A stretch of 64,000 bases of DNA from Corallium rubrum (taxonomy: Eukaryota; Cnidaria; Anthozoa; Scleralcyonacea; Coralliidae): the NCBI GenBank assembly GCA_964035015.1, contig OZ036013.1, forward strand, positions 7,582,051 to 7,646,050, given 5' to 3'. How positions within the stretch are numbered: position 1 is the first letter of the stretch; every line of letters begins with the position of its first letter. Both the position numbers and the translations under genes were made by a program. The notes below the pieces were generated by a model, which saw only the letters and a list, made by a program, of their open reading frames with translations, did not search any database and was not told where the DNA came from. Below, one piece after another: positions 44,920 through 55,909 of this stretch.

Positions 44920-45195
44920 GTTTGGATCAGAGTATCCAAACATGGAAAATTCCTGCCAAAACGATTGTTTGAAAATGTTGGACACTATATCATATTCACT
45001 TGTGATTATTTTATAAAAGAAATACCAAATTTTTTTTCCGTGTTTGGAAACTCTTATCCAAACACTCGGGAAATTGCTTAAACTTTCGAAAAGCTAAAAA
45101 CACTCGCCTACAGCTCGTGTTTTGTTATGCTTTTCTCCAGTCTCGCAATTTCCCGCGTGTTTGGATCAGAGTATCCAAACACAGAAAACCATATG
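44920..45195. repeat. Long imperfect palindrome (TATCCAAACA family)
   Basis: GTGTTTGGATCAGAGTATCC at 44927 recurs inside the inverted right arm (45157). The loop contains AACACTCGCCTACAGCTCGTG (45100-45120). A related inverted pair with AAACACTCGAATGAGTTTG and inverse lies at 45345-45470. Confidence 0.55.
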
Positions 45196-45905
45196 GTATT
45201 TCTTTAACAGGTTGCATGTGTCTTACGCACGCTGTGATTAGTAAGTTACCATGTTAATATCAGGCTATGCAGACATGGTTGTGATGTCATGGCACATTTC
45301 TTAGTCTTATTTCATAAAAGAAATTAAAAATGGATGCCCTGTGTTTATACGTGGTGCAAACACTCGAATGAGTTTGGGAGAATTCAAAACTTATGTAAAC
45401 CCTCAGCTATACCTTGGGTTCACATAAATTTTTGAATTCTTTCAACTCACTCTTTTGTTTGTATCAGGCTATATAAACATGGCTATCCATTTTCTATTTA
45501 TTTAACAAGTATAAAATTGCTTGCATGTCTCTGTAATGTGGTCCAAACATGCACAGATGATGTTACTTCCACCGGAAAAAATGCTTAGTGGAAACAAGAG
45601 GTGCAGCCAAGTGTTTTCACGCATTTTTTCCAGTTGAAATTGCATCATTTGTGTCGGAATCACAGTGAAGAGTCACAAAAGCTATTTTCTATTTGTTTTA
45701 TAAAATAACCATTTTACAGCATACAACCCAAGGAGAAGCCACCGAAGTGATCAAGACTCAAATGACAAATGATGGTGTGATCAAATAATTGTGCCAAGTG
45801 ATTATCTAAGACATATTTAACCAAAAAAAGCATGCATTGTACAATAAAAGATGAAAATTAAGTCAAACAGGTCTCTGTACTCTGATTGAATTTGGCCTTG
45901 TCCAA

Positions 45906-46297
45906 TCAGAGCGAGCGTAGGACACCTGTTATTTTATAATTCCTAATCAATTTATTGATATTGAGCATAAAATTCCCTAATCCGTTTTTTTGTGCTGGCC
46001 TGGTCAGCTTATCACTATCATTTAGCTGAAATGCTGCAAGTAAAACACACTCTTTTGGTAGTTCATCTATCCAAGGATTACCACTTTCATGAAGCCATGG
46101 TACCCACTTTTTGTTCCAACTCCCTTTCCAATAATGCATTTTAAATGTAGTGGTTTCTTTCTCAACAACTTTCCCAATGACAGGAACATTGTCATAATTT
46201 TCAAGTCTTACTGCCACAAATTCACCAATTTTGACATGCTCCCAAATATCATCCACTAAAATTGCTGCTGATTTCCTGTAAGGATCAGTGTAAACCT
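45906..46297 (-). CDS. C-terminal exon, unknown protein with W-rich Tudor/PWWP-like domain
   Basis: It opens after acceptor ATTTATTTTTAG and reads VYTDPYRKSAAILVDDIWEH, then VKIGEFVAVRLENYD-VPVIGKVVE, FKMHYWKGSWNKKWVPW, WIDELPKECVLLAAFQLN and a stop at 45906. The GE/D-FVAVR ... IGKVVE ... W-x-GSW start looks like a small beta-barrel (Tudor/PWWP-like) followed by a P-E-C-V/ILL-x-F-x-L motif that I associate with mobile-element-linked cnidarian proteins. No function can be assigned. It is most likely the last exon of the minus-strand gene that starts at 49347. Confidence 0.5.
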
Positions 46298-47224
46298 AAA
46301 AATAAATTCATGTAAAAACCACTGTTGTACGTTCTACAATATTGTTTTTATATACATGTAATTAGTTTATTGGAACAATCATTATGTCACTTTGTTGATT
46401 TTTTTGTTTATGGATATACATGTGTAGTAATATTTGTTATTAAGTACATTTTGCGTGCATTTAAAGGTACATTTGAAGAAAACTACCTTCTTTTTTGAAA
46501 CTTTTGAAGTTATGAAGATTGGTCTTTACTGCTCTTGCTAAACTACCTTACTTCAGTTGTCATGAATTCCTTTTTGCAAACCCATGAATGTCTCTGATGT
46601 TATCCAACAAAGTTACTTAAAACGTAAGCAGGTGTATGTATTTATTAACACTATAAACCAGCAAAGCTTTCAAAGATTTAATGGATAATCACAAAGATAT
46701 ACTTCGTTTTCTAATACAGTAACTCATTATGCAATGTGAAGTAAGCAGTGAAATTGTTTACATATCAAACAAATCTCTGTCTCAAGAGCAGTGAGATACC
46801 CGACAGTTGTAAAGACCAATTTTTTATAACATACAAAGTTCTTACCAGAGAGAACATTTCTTTCAAGTCTATTTTTTATTAAATAAACATTATTTTTTTT
46901 CACCAAGAACATTTTCACAGATTATTTTTATTTAATATATTTTTACTTTAATTATTGCATACTATTCTGGACAAAAATTTATATTGTTTAACAGCACCAA
47001 TGTTCAGGTATCAAACAAAACAATGATAATTTTTGCTGGATGTTTCTAATTATGACAATGTATCATGGATAGTCTGTGGACCTACATGTAGTTAATCAAT
47101 TTTTTGTGAAATTATACTACATCCTCAATTAATTAATTAATTAATTAATTAATTAATTAATTAGTATATGTTTTGCCAACCACTGTTTCACATACATAAA
47201 TTTTTTGTCAGCCCTATTACTAGT

Positions 47225-47622
47225 TTATGTTAATAGTTCTGTCTGTTCAAAGGCATTGTCAAATATCTCATTGATTTTGACAACTTTAATACCTAATTTA
47301 AGTGCCTGTTCGATACAGTTCAAATAATTTGTTGTGCCATATTTACAACAGCTTGTTGCTATCATTGACATTGAACGATTATTTCTTGAAAATGTTTTTG
47401 TCAGTTTCAAGGGTTTTTTCTTGACATCCTGATCAATTAACAAGTGTGTCACATCCCTGTACAGAAACAAGCTGATATATTAGCCACACGCTTTAGCAAC
47501 ATTTGTTCTATGGTTTTAATAGTACCATCTGTCCACTTCTGGGTTAGGTGTAGAAAAAAAGAACATACCTTGCAAGGACTCGCTTTGCCCAGCATCTTGG
47601 TCTTTGTTAAAACTTTTTTTCT
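47225..47622 (-). CDS. Middle exons of the minus-strand gene (47622-47569 and 47538-47225)
   Basis: Exon 47622-47569 (acceptor AATTGCAG, donor CAAG|GTATGT, 18 codons) joins in phase 0 to a block starting 47538 (acceptor ACCTAACCCAG): KWTDGTIKTIEQMLLKRVAN ISACFCTG. A one-base shift near 47457 then leads into DVTHLLIDQDVKKKPLK, MSMIATSCCKYGTTNYLN and IEQALKLGIKVVKINEIFDN, stopping at 47225. The succession (helix, then VTHLL, then a LGIKVV-I-EI strand-helix) faintly resembles a BRCT or Dbf4 motif-N fold. That is a guess. The frame break suggests decay or a sequencing error. Confidence 0.35.
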
Positions 47623-47742
47623 CTGCAATTACAAAAAATTAATTAATATTATGGTCACTCCCAAGTCTAAGATCTTCTTACGAATATTTTTTTTAAAGAA
47701 CAGAGAATTCTGTGAAATATAGTATAAAGAACATAGATGTCT

Positions 47743-47870
47743 AACGTTTCAAGCGAAAACCCTTTGCTCGAAACGTTAGACATCTAGTATCTACGTACGC
47801 CAACCTTACTTTCTTTCAATTTGTATTTCAGTACTACCTAAGCGGCACCCTACTTTTTATTTGCTTCGCT
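47743..47870. repeat. Penelope family C remnant
   Basis: Inverted TCTAACGTTTC-AGCGAAAACC and GGGT-TTTGCTCGAAACGTTAGA are followed by the tail TATTTCAGTACTACCTAAGC. No CTGANGA core survives. Confidence 0.5.
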
Positions 47871-47979
47871 AATTGTTTGAGGAGGGCTGTGTCTATTTGA
47901 ATAGACTTGAATCCTGATTGAGTTCGAATTTCATAGTCGTTGAGATTTTACAGTTGATTTCATATTATTTTACCGCCGT

Positions 47980-48205
47980 GGTTTGCCAAGTTCGTTGGGA
48001 AGTTCCCAGTTCCGAAGTTCGTGGGGAACTGCGGAATTTTTAATACGTTGTCAAGGTTGACAAATTATCCAATCAAACTGCGAGGTTTGGATCAGAGCTC
48101 ATTTAATATGACTGGATAATTTGTCAACCTTGGCAACATAATTCCGAAGTTGCGAACGAACATCGGACTCCCAACGAATTTCGCAAACACGGGGAAAGTA
48201 AAATC
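47980..48205. repeat. Foldback MITE
   Basis: Arms TTGCCAAGTTCGTTGGGA ... GTTGTCAAGGTTGACAAATT and the inverse at 48117-48195 surround CCAATCAAACTGCGAGGTTT. About 225 bp, no coding. Confidence 0.6.
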
Positions 48206-48611
48206 TAATGTAAGCAGGTGGATGATAAAACCGCCAAACCGGTATAATGCTTGCCAATAGCGACACGCATAGTTACTATTTAAAGGCTAAAAATCAGACA
48301 AACAAATCGAAATTGCTCCTAGCTTCCACACTTTATATTTTCAAATAAGAAAATGAGCCCTTTTATAGTTTTTTCTTTGACTTTAAATGCAAAACGTGAT
48401 TTCCTGGGTCCTCTAGCCCAAACGGATACCCTAAATTGTAACAGCAACATTTACCGCCCAGCTTTATATACACACAAACCTAACCCGACCAGTGAGTACG
48501 CTAAATTACAAACTAAACTGCACTCACTGGTGTACTTTAAAATTTTGACTGAACTTTATCAAAAAAAAATTAAATCTGGAAAGAAAACCATAAATATATA
48601 GATCTATATAG

Positions 48612-48735
48612 AGATGTCAAAGTAGTGTGCTGCGTAGGCAGTGTTTAACACACAAATCGAAATATAGAAAGGTTGCAGTGTACTGCAGGCGAAACATGGA
48701 ACGTAGGGCTAAGTAAACGTTTCTCGAGAGAAACA
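48612..48735. repeat. Penelope-like end, degenerate
   Basis: GTGTGCTGCGTAGGCAGTGTT and ATCGAAATATAGAAAGG resemble family C; CGTTTCTCGAGAGAAAC replaces the hammerhead region. Confidence 0.45.
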
Positions 48736-48936
48736 ACTAGTCTAGAGAAGTTCGTTTACAGGCCCGCAAATATAGCTACGGCCTATTTTGTTTGCCGCGT
48801 GATCCGCCATGTTCGTTATCTAATTACAGAATATAGACCACCTTGTTTATTCTGCCAAAATGTTTACGCGCGGATAAAACAGAGCAATTTAATTGGTAGA
48901 ATTACTTAGTATGTTGTACGACAATATAATAGTTAC

Positions 48937-49347
48937 CTTCTTCCTCGTGACTGTCGCTGCTAGAGTAAGAAATTGGATAGCATCCAATGTCGCTGTCGTG
49001 GTCGGTATCTGAGTGTAACAATGTAGAATGGCCGACAGGCGACCCACAACTCAGCGATGCATGGTGATAAATCTGAATGTGCAGCCCGTTTTATTCCAAT
49101 GTTCGGAGAACTATCGCTTACTGTGCTGAGAAGAGAATCGTAAAAATCGGCGGCGTCCTGTTCTAAATAATTTGTTCTACTGCAAAAGATTTCTCTCGTA
49201 TCTGACGCTGGGCTAGTTATAGAATCGGCATCGTCCTGTTCTAAATCACTTCTTCTACATGAAAAAACTTCTCTCGCATCTGACGCCGGGCTAGTTATCG
49301 AATCGGCGCCGTACGGGCTCCTCCAATTCACTCGTGTTTAAATCCAT
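48937..49347 (-). CDS. First exon, acidic repeat-containing protein, frame-broken
   Basis: ATG at 49347 gives MDLNTSELEEPVR. Coding-like sequence then moves to a second frame (GADSITSPASDAREVFSC ... DADSITSPASDTREIFCS, a 26-residue tandem duplication, then DSLLSTVSDSSPNIG). Near 49075 it moves to a third frame (SCGSPVGHSTLLHSDTDHDS ... SSSDSHEEE), ending at donor GAAG|GTAACT. The Ser/Asp/Glu-rich composition is that of a disordered N-terminus. Either two indels have broken it or the sequence has errors. It starts 654 bp from the divergent gene at 50002. Confidence 0.45.
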
Positions 49348-50001
49348 AAGCCATTAAATACCAACAATGGAAAATCACGTTTAAGCGATGCGCAACAAAA
49401 AACTGAATCAAACTTCAGACAATGTTTTCCTTCATGCAGAACATCCTTGCCAGGTGCGCGATCAAACTAACGAATTCTCGAGCGTTATGCTTTTTTGCTT
49501 GATTTTGATTGGCTCGCATAATTTAGCCCTTTAACATGAGTGGTCCACCCTTGATGTTATTGCTTACTGCCAAGCTGTTTTCTAATAAAGCGTTCTCAAA
49601 TTGCCTAAACCGAGTAGGGGCAGAAAGGCTACACATGCATGCCCTGAAGGGCAAAACAGAGAAAAATTATTATGTTTGTAGACTGGCAAAACTGCGCTTG
49701 CCAAGTCTTTAAATCAGGCACGAACAAAAAAAACCCCACAAACACAGGTTAGCTAGTTACGTTAGCCTTCAGGAATGTGGACCAAGGTGGTAGATAATGA
49801 GTTAACAGGAAATATTTATGCTATCTATCACCAAGTGACAAATTGAGAACAAAGAAAGTAGCTAAGAAAGACCAGCCGCTTGAATACAATTGGATTAAAA
49901 ACTGACACAATGCTTTCTCGTTCAACAAACGATGGTGTCGGTATTCATCAGATCGTTTCTTTTCGTTGGACCACTTGAAGTTTTCAATCGCATAGTCGAA
50001 A
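49348..50001. promoter_or_regulatory. Divergent intergenic region of the 13.2-kb element
   Basis: 654 bp between the two divergent ATGs; the presumed bidirectional promoter. It contains ATTGGCTCGCATAATT (inverted CCAAT-type) near 49510 but no TATA box at a convincing distance. Assigned by position only. Confidence 0.3.
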
Positions 50002-50184
50002 ATGGAGTGTGGTGCCGGTAACCGAAGCTCGAAAGAAAGGTTCGATCGAGCAAAATGGTGGTTTAAACGTGACTTGTCGAAGATTTATGTAGAAAGAGGA
50101 ATTGGTAGAGCAACAAGCGGTGGAAACTTGTTGTTGGATGTAGTCAACATTCAAGCAAGTGAAAAGAAACCAGACGCGTTAAAG
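50002..50184 (+). CDS. Unknown gene, exon 1
   Basis: A 61-codon exon from ATG at 50002 to donor TTAAAG|GTTAGC: MECGAGNRSSKERFDRAKWW ... RDLSKIYVERGIGRATSGGN, LLLDVVNIQASEKKPDALK. Basic, with no domain I recognise. It splices in phase 0 to the exon at 50326. It is the plus-strand partner of the divergent pair in the 13.2-kb TIR element. Confidence 0.5.
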
Positions 50185-50325
50185 GTTAGCAAGCATTCCA
50201 GTGCTCACATGCATTCTAGCATGTAAAACTTTTTAAATATTGGCCTTTTCTTAACCTAGCTCTCTATCTTTAATATAGAAGTCTTTTTATGGTATGAACA
50301 ATGATTTTTTCTCTATTCGTTGTAG

Positions 50326-50894
50326 ATTCAGTTCCGCGATAAACAAATGCAAATGGTGTTCAAGCTCACGTTGTTCGATTTTACCGGTAACAATTTCTCG
50401 CGAAATTTTGAGCCCTTTGTAAAATCAAGCAAAAGTTTTACCGCTAGAGTGAATGAGGTGATCAGTAAACTCGACAACACAAAAACTGCCGTCGCTAGTG
50501 CCAAATTTCATCTCGAGTGTCGGAGCTACTAGTAAGTCCAATCCAAAGCTCATCTCGAGTGTTGGAGCTAAGTCCAACCAAAAGCTCATCTGGAGAGTCA
50601 GAGTTATGCCGTTCAGAGACGCCGTTGTCAAAACTCGAGGGAAGCCACGAAACATCTGCGTCAGATCCGCCGTCACCACATGCTGTGGATACACCCGAAG
50701 GACGAAAAGTAGAAAACCAAACAACTGCTCGACGAAAAACTAGACTTTTAAACAGAGTTTCCGTCGTGGATCCCGACCAGACGAAGTGAACATGAATGAA
50801 AGGTCCAAGAGAGCAAAAGTTGATAATCTGGTGCCAGTGGTGGACGACAACGTCTTTCACGAAACCATAATGAAAAACTTTTCAATTAAAGAAG
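50326..50894 (+). CDS. Unknown gene, exon 2 (three reading frames)
   Basis: Acceptor TTCGTTGTAG is followed by IQFRDKQMQMVFKLTLFDFT ... DNTKTAVASA in frame with exon 1. Near 50500 the coding-like frame shifts to SSRVSELLVSPIQ, SSRVLELSPTK and SSGESELCRSE (a short tandem repeat), then SDPPSPHAVDTPEGRKVENQ. Near 50780 it shifts again to DEVNMNERSKRAKVDNLVP and FHETIMKNFSIKE, ending at donor GAAG|GTATGT in phase 1. That phase matches the exon at 54225. Both shifts are in the same direction, so decay by two 1-base changes, or base-call errors, would explain them. Confidence 0.45.
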
Positions 50895-51584
50895 GTATGT
50901 GCCAAAGATATCATTGTGTTGTTTTGCATATGGTACTCTGATGAATGGCTTCATTCGAAACATCAGCACTACATTCTTAAAAATATTGGCAGTTTTGCTT
51001 TGTTGTTCTATATACTGTGCAATGGTTGACGTTTTTCTTGTGCTTTGGAAGTGCCCGTTTCCATCATCGAAGGCAGTATTTTTAGAACATCAATTAGATG
51101 TTTTCGCTTGTTGCATAGTCATAGAATTGTGCATAGAATTGTTTTTCTGTAACCGGCAAATTTCGGCAATCGGGTATTTGAGCAGATTTAAGTTGCGCGC
51201 CGCGGGAAAATCGAAGTTCGAGTGGTTCGACTGACATCCGCGTTGTTATCGTAGTTGTGAGCTAATGGTCGTTGTTTCTATTATTTCACAGCAAATTACA
51301 AATTTAGCACTTCCGAAATGTCGTCTTTTACCATCACAAATGCGAACTACTTAGCCACAAAACTAAAATCAAATGGCAGACGTTGTAATTTAACTCTGAG
51401 CCACACTCCGTGCCGACTTTTTCAATTTAATATTAAAGTCGATATCACTGTGGCAATATGGGTTTATATTCCCGTATTGTCATAGTGATATCTCCCGTTG
51501 CGTTTCACGCCAAAGCTCATGGATTAGGGTCGTTTCAATAATTCGGGGGAGAACAAGCTGCGGTTTGTTTAAACTATCAGTTAA

Positions 51585-51895
51585 CAATTATTCGCTGAAG
51601 GCGAGGTGAATATCGGTGTATAATAACCGAGACGAAGTCGAGGTTATTATTCACCGATATTCACCTCGCCTTCAGCGAATAATTGTTTTAGTATAATACA
51701 CATTTTTGTACTTTTAGGAAGAGCATTTTCTTTAAAATTGTTAATTTCCTTGTCTGTCGCATTGACAACTTTGGCTGGCGGCTATTTTGAATAAACGCTG
51801 TAGGTGATTATCGAGAATTAATCCGAAGTAGCTCGACCAATCAGCGCGCGTGATTTCCTATAATCACCTCTGTATTTATACTAATAACAGATAAT
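51585..51895. mobile_element. Palindrome-headed foldback element
   Basis: Head 51587-51690: arms AACAATTATTCGCTGAAGGC-GAGGTGAATATCGGTG around AATAACCGAGACGAAGTCGAGG. Body from TTAGTATAA to the inverted TTATACTAA near 51888, with GACCAATCAGCGCGCG inside the right end. Similar arms to 20866, so the two may be related. Confidence 0.6.
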
Positions 51896-52574
51896 CATGG
51901 TTTAAAGCTTTTAGACCCGAATAGCCATGATAAGAATAAAAGTCCACACAGGAAATTTTCATGATTTTCTAAGACGGCCGATATCAATAGGAAAATGCTG
52001 ACTAAAATGGGATTTTAAAAGGTACAAGTGCAAATCCCGCTCAAGTCAATATTTTGTCATTTTATTTTCATGTTTCTCAATTTGAGGATGATTGTCAATT
52101 AAAATCGAGACATGCAAATAGTTTAAGATATTATTATTAAAATTAGGCTGATGTGGTATTGAAAAAAAAAACGAATACCGATACCAGAAAAAAATACCGA
52201 TAATACCAATATATCGATATTTGTATTTTTCCACTAAACGACAAAAATGTCGCGGGTTTTCACAAAAAAGTTCGCTTTTATTCGTAGTATTTCGGATAAT
52301 ACAACCTGTTCCGCAGCCAGAAAAACCCGTGTTTTTCCGCTGCGGCAAAGTCTACAGAAATAACGTTTAACCACGCGCTGTCTTGAAAATGTTGCCTTCG
52401 CGGGAACTTGATAACGTGGCTCCACGACGCTTGAGTAAACGGAAAGACGCTGAGACGGTGGAGACACGCGGGGTGAAGAAGCTTGTTCTTTCTTTTTGTC
52501 TACGGAGCTGTATACCACGTATATCTTCGTACACAATATATTCAATAAAAATGAATAATTACATGGTTATAATA

Positions 52575-53835
52575 ACAACCCGATAGTTGAAGCGAAACAA
52601 CTTTACATATGTAGCGAAACAACTTTACGTATGTAGCGAAACGACTTTACGTATGTAGCGAAACGACTTTACGTATGTAGCGAAACGACTTTACGTATGT
52701 AGCGAAACGACTTTACGTATGTAGCCAAGGGAGCACGTTAGAATGTGATAGTTCTTGTATAAAATAAAATAAACTTTACTTACCTACGTTGTTGACGTTT
52801 TGTGCGAGGCGCCGAGTTCGATAAAACCGCTGACGATATGAGCCCCCGACGAGCGAGCCGAATACTCTCCGAAGATACGCGAGGGCGGAGCGGGAAGGGA
52901 AAAGAGAAGGGGAGTGCAACTACCGAGCACGTGATGGCTTTCAGCCAATAAAATGGTTCATTTAGAAATAGCTTTTCTCCGATGCTCGTAGCAACCTTTC
53001 TCGTAGCAGCAGATACTAGATCGAGCCAAATACACTAAAATTATCATATTCTACGACTCGTTAAGTAACTACTAACTACCCTATTAAAGTTCTTGTAAGA
53101 ATTTTATTAAAAACAATGAATAGTTTTAACACAAAAGGATCAGTACTCGTACTCGTACTGGTCGATCGTTCCACAAACTCGTCTCCTCTTCTTCTCGCAC
53201 GAACTCACGAAGGAAATAAATGAAACAAAAACTTCCCAAAATTTGAACGATTCAGTTGGTTGACCTTGCAATCTAACTCCTTTTGTATATGTTGTGGGCT
53301 TCTTCGGTATTGAGATCATACTCCTGGAGCGTCGACAAACAAACCCGCGATGGCGCGATTCTGACAATAAAAATTCAAAATGACTTATAACTTATTCATA
53401 AAAGCCAACGGTTTTCTCATCAGAGTCCAAATTGATAAATCATTAAACGAAAACAACTTACGTCCTGCTGTGAATATCACGAAGATCTGTTGTCTCGGTA
53501 TTCGTATATAATTGTTGTAAATAGCAACACTCTTTGTGCATAGCAACACTCTATGTGCATAGCAACGTGCTACGAGCATTGTCGAAAGAATCTTGTAAGT
53601 TGCACTCCCCTTCTCTTTTCCCTTCCCGCTCCGCCCTCGCGTATCTTCGGAGAGTATTCGGCTCGCTCGTCGGGGGCTCATATCGTCAGCGGTTTTATCG
53701 AACTCGGCGCCTCGCACAAAACGTCAACAACGTAGGTAAGTAAAGTTTATTTTATTTTATACAAGAACTATCACATTCTAACGTGCTCCCTTGATGTAGC
53801 GAAACGACTTTATATCGCGAAACGACTCTGTACCG
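52575..53835. mobile_element. TIR element with promoter-like arms
   Basis: Inverted arms of about 205 bp (52720-52925 and 53595-53797) share GGGAGCACGTTAGAATGTG, AAAATAAACTTTACTTACC, ACGTTGTTGACGTTTTGTGC, CGCCCTCGCGTATCTTCGG and GGGAGTGCAACT-type sequence. Outside the left arm are the 22-bp repeats. The arms are GC-rich and contain a splice-donor consensus (ACGTAG|GTAAGTAAAG) pointing outward, like a promoter plus first exon. No protein product is recognisable between the arms. Confidence 0.55.
52603..52724. repeat. 22-bp tandem repeat, about 5-6 units
   Basis: The unit GTAGCGAAACGACTTTACGT plus AT is repeated five to six times; the first two units carry CAAC for CGAC. One or two inexact units sit at the opposite end of the same element (53795-53830). 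TAGCGAAAC is also near 55368, inverted. Confidence 0.85.
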
Positions 53836-54224
53836 GTATATGCAGATTTCTTGGCACCGAAAAATTCCAAAGACTGCGTCTGCGATCGCACTTTGAATAG
53901 TCCTGCTGTGACAATGGTTTTTAAACAAACAGTGTTTCACAAAACGCACGATTCCACTGGGAAATACAAACAAAAGATCATCGGTATGTAAAGAAATAAG
54001 GTTACATGACACGTCGAATACACGGGTCAATTTTAAGGACAATTTTTAAGGTGGCTCCATATGGTTTTTTGAAAAATGGAAAATACAAGTTTGAGAGTTC
54101 AAAACACGGGCATAAATAATTTGGAAAAAGAATAAAAGTAAATGTTAGTTGCTTTACTGGTAATTCATGAATGCACAAGTTGCCTTGTATTTCAAAATAT
54201 ATTTTTATCTTTTTATACTTGTAG

Positions 54225-54553
54225 ATAGTAATCACCTAACAAAGACAGTTTTGCCTTTTGTGGCTAGTCGAACTAGTCACAAGACTATTAAGGGATGTGA
54301 TATGTTTTCCATACCCAGTGAGCCATTCACCAAAGAAAAAGATAGTGGTGTCATTTACGAAAGACAAAAGCCTGTTGCTTTGTATTCTTCCTTGTTGGAA
54401 ATCTTTCATCCTGACAAGTTGTTACATGTCTTAGATTCCTGCAGTGGCGCAGGATCTTGTGCAGTTGCATGTTTAAATGCAGGACTAAAATGCCTTGTTT
54501 TAGAGAAAGATCTACTAAGAGCTAGACTTATAGAGCAAAGATTACAGTTTTAA
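54225..54553 (+). CDS. Last exon: methyltransferase-like Rossmann motif
   Basis: Acceptor TTTTTATACTTGTAG; phase 1, giving DSNHLTKTVLPFVAS when joined to 50894. Then PSEPFTKEKDSGVIYERQKP, HPDKLLHVLDSCSGAGSCAV, ACLNAGLKCLVLEKDLLRAR and LIEQRLQF with stop. D-S-C-S-G-A-G-S-x-A-V-A-C-L-x-A-G followed by a strand ending in E-K-D is the motif I/II layout of SAM-dependent (DNA amino-type) methyltransferases. The preceding KPVALYSSLLE resembles the conserved KP...L element found just upstream of motif I in such enzymes. A catalytic (D/N)PP(Y/F) motif is not visible in this exon, so activity is unproven. Confidence 0.55.
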
Positions 54554-54663
54554 TTTACATGTAAACATTTTTGGGGACATTCATCTGTTTTTTAAACATC
54601 GTGTTAAGTGATATTTTTGTTTTAAATTTCCTTTGGACTACTGAATATTTTGGGCCAAATATT

Positions 54664-54830
54664 AATATATGTAACCATATGACAGCGAGTGCAATTAAGG
54701 ATTAACACTAATAGTGATTTTTGAAAATTTAACTTTTTCAAATATCACGAGTAGTGTTAATCATTAATTGCACGAGCAAAATCATATGCTTACTTATTTA
54801 TAGTATTCGTGACAAAATTACAATGTTTTG
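54664..54830. repeat. Partial foldback repeat, relative of 43085
   Basis: AACCATATGACAGCGAGTGC ... TCAAATATCACGAGTAGTG ... CATATGCTTACTTATT ... GTGACAAAATTAC. It lacks the loop segment and the right end. Confidence 0.55.
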
Positions 54831-55663
54831 GCTATATTGTCGTATTACATATTTCTCTGTTTATTCTAAAAATGTTAATTCTTCTTTTATATTAGAATCA
54901 TATATTTATTTCATTGATTGACTTGAAATATTTCAGGTCAACAAGAGAAGTTGATTTGTTCTTGAGTGATATTTGGCTTGAAAAATTTCAAGACATATAA
55001 CTCATGTTAACTCATTAATCGAGTTGGAAAATATTGGGCTTGAAATTTTTCATGCCAAACATATCACCTTATTTTGGTGTTTGAGGTTATTTCATATGAT
55101 TTATTATAAGACATGGCATATTCAGCAGAATTGAGTAATCTCTACCTTCAATAACCGCGGTTTTAGATTAGACTTAAAAATTCGTCCTATTTTTAACACC
55201 GTATTTTTCTAAATAGAAATTATGTCCTATCAAATTAACGTTTAGCAATACATTTGCAAACATTTTTTCAATAAACTAACTATTTTTGATCAGTTTTATT
55301 TGTGTTTACCTGGGCTTTTTCTTATCTTGCTGTAACGTAATATTTTTTAAATAATATATATACGGTTAGTTTCGCTACACTTTAGGGAAATTGTTAATGA
55401 TTTTTACTTCCAGTTACCGGTTTGAACAAAGTAAAATAAAAGCGAATTTTTATCTAAAATGGAAGAAAAATTTTGGATAATAAACTATCGTTTCATTAAA
55501 TTTTTTCAATAATGTGCTAAATAGAATATCCCACTTAGAAATATTTCGTGTTATATATATATATATATATAAATTCAAGGATTTGATTTTCGTAGAACAG
55601 TGCTCAATACATAAAGTAGAGCGAAGTATATGTTGTGGGAGAAAAAAGACAAATAAATAATAT

Positions 55664-55815
<152 letters not shown>

Positions 55816-55869
55816 TAATATAAATATTACCAGGGTTAAGTCACGTTGGCCTGAAAAAAAGAGAAAAAT

Positions 55870-55909
55870 CTTCTCGACGTTTCGAGCGAAGGCCCTTCGT
55901 CAGGAGAAA
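55870..55909 (-). ncRNA. Hammerhead ribozyme motif, family B (element 2, left arm)
   Basis: Minus strand: TTTCTC, CTGACGA, GGGC-CTTC-GCTC, GAAA, ACGT, C, GAGAAG. Confidence 0.8.

Larger units (their letters stand above)
42306..55553. mobile_element. 13.2-kb TIR element with two divergent genes
   Basis: The left end (from 42306) reads ATAACACGAAATATT, two mismatched bases, then TAAGTGGGATATTCTATTTA; the right end (to 55553) is its inverse with only those two differences. Outside both ends lie (TA)n tracts. Inside are two divergently transcribed split genes (minus, 49347-45906; plus, 50002-54553) with 654 bp between the starts. GGCTTGAA/TTCAAGCC boxes cluster near both ends (42651-42900, 44208; 54970-55070), as expected of subterminal transposase-binding repeats. 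The superfamily is not recognised. A TA or short AT duplication cannot be told from the microsatellite. Confidence 0.7.

Noticed and set aside
53385-53743. Overlapping frames in the arms at 53.4-53.7 kb and 52.2-52.6 kb
   Set aside because: They follow the inverted-repeat arms on both strands and have no recognisable domain.
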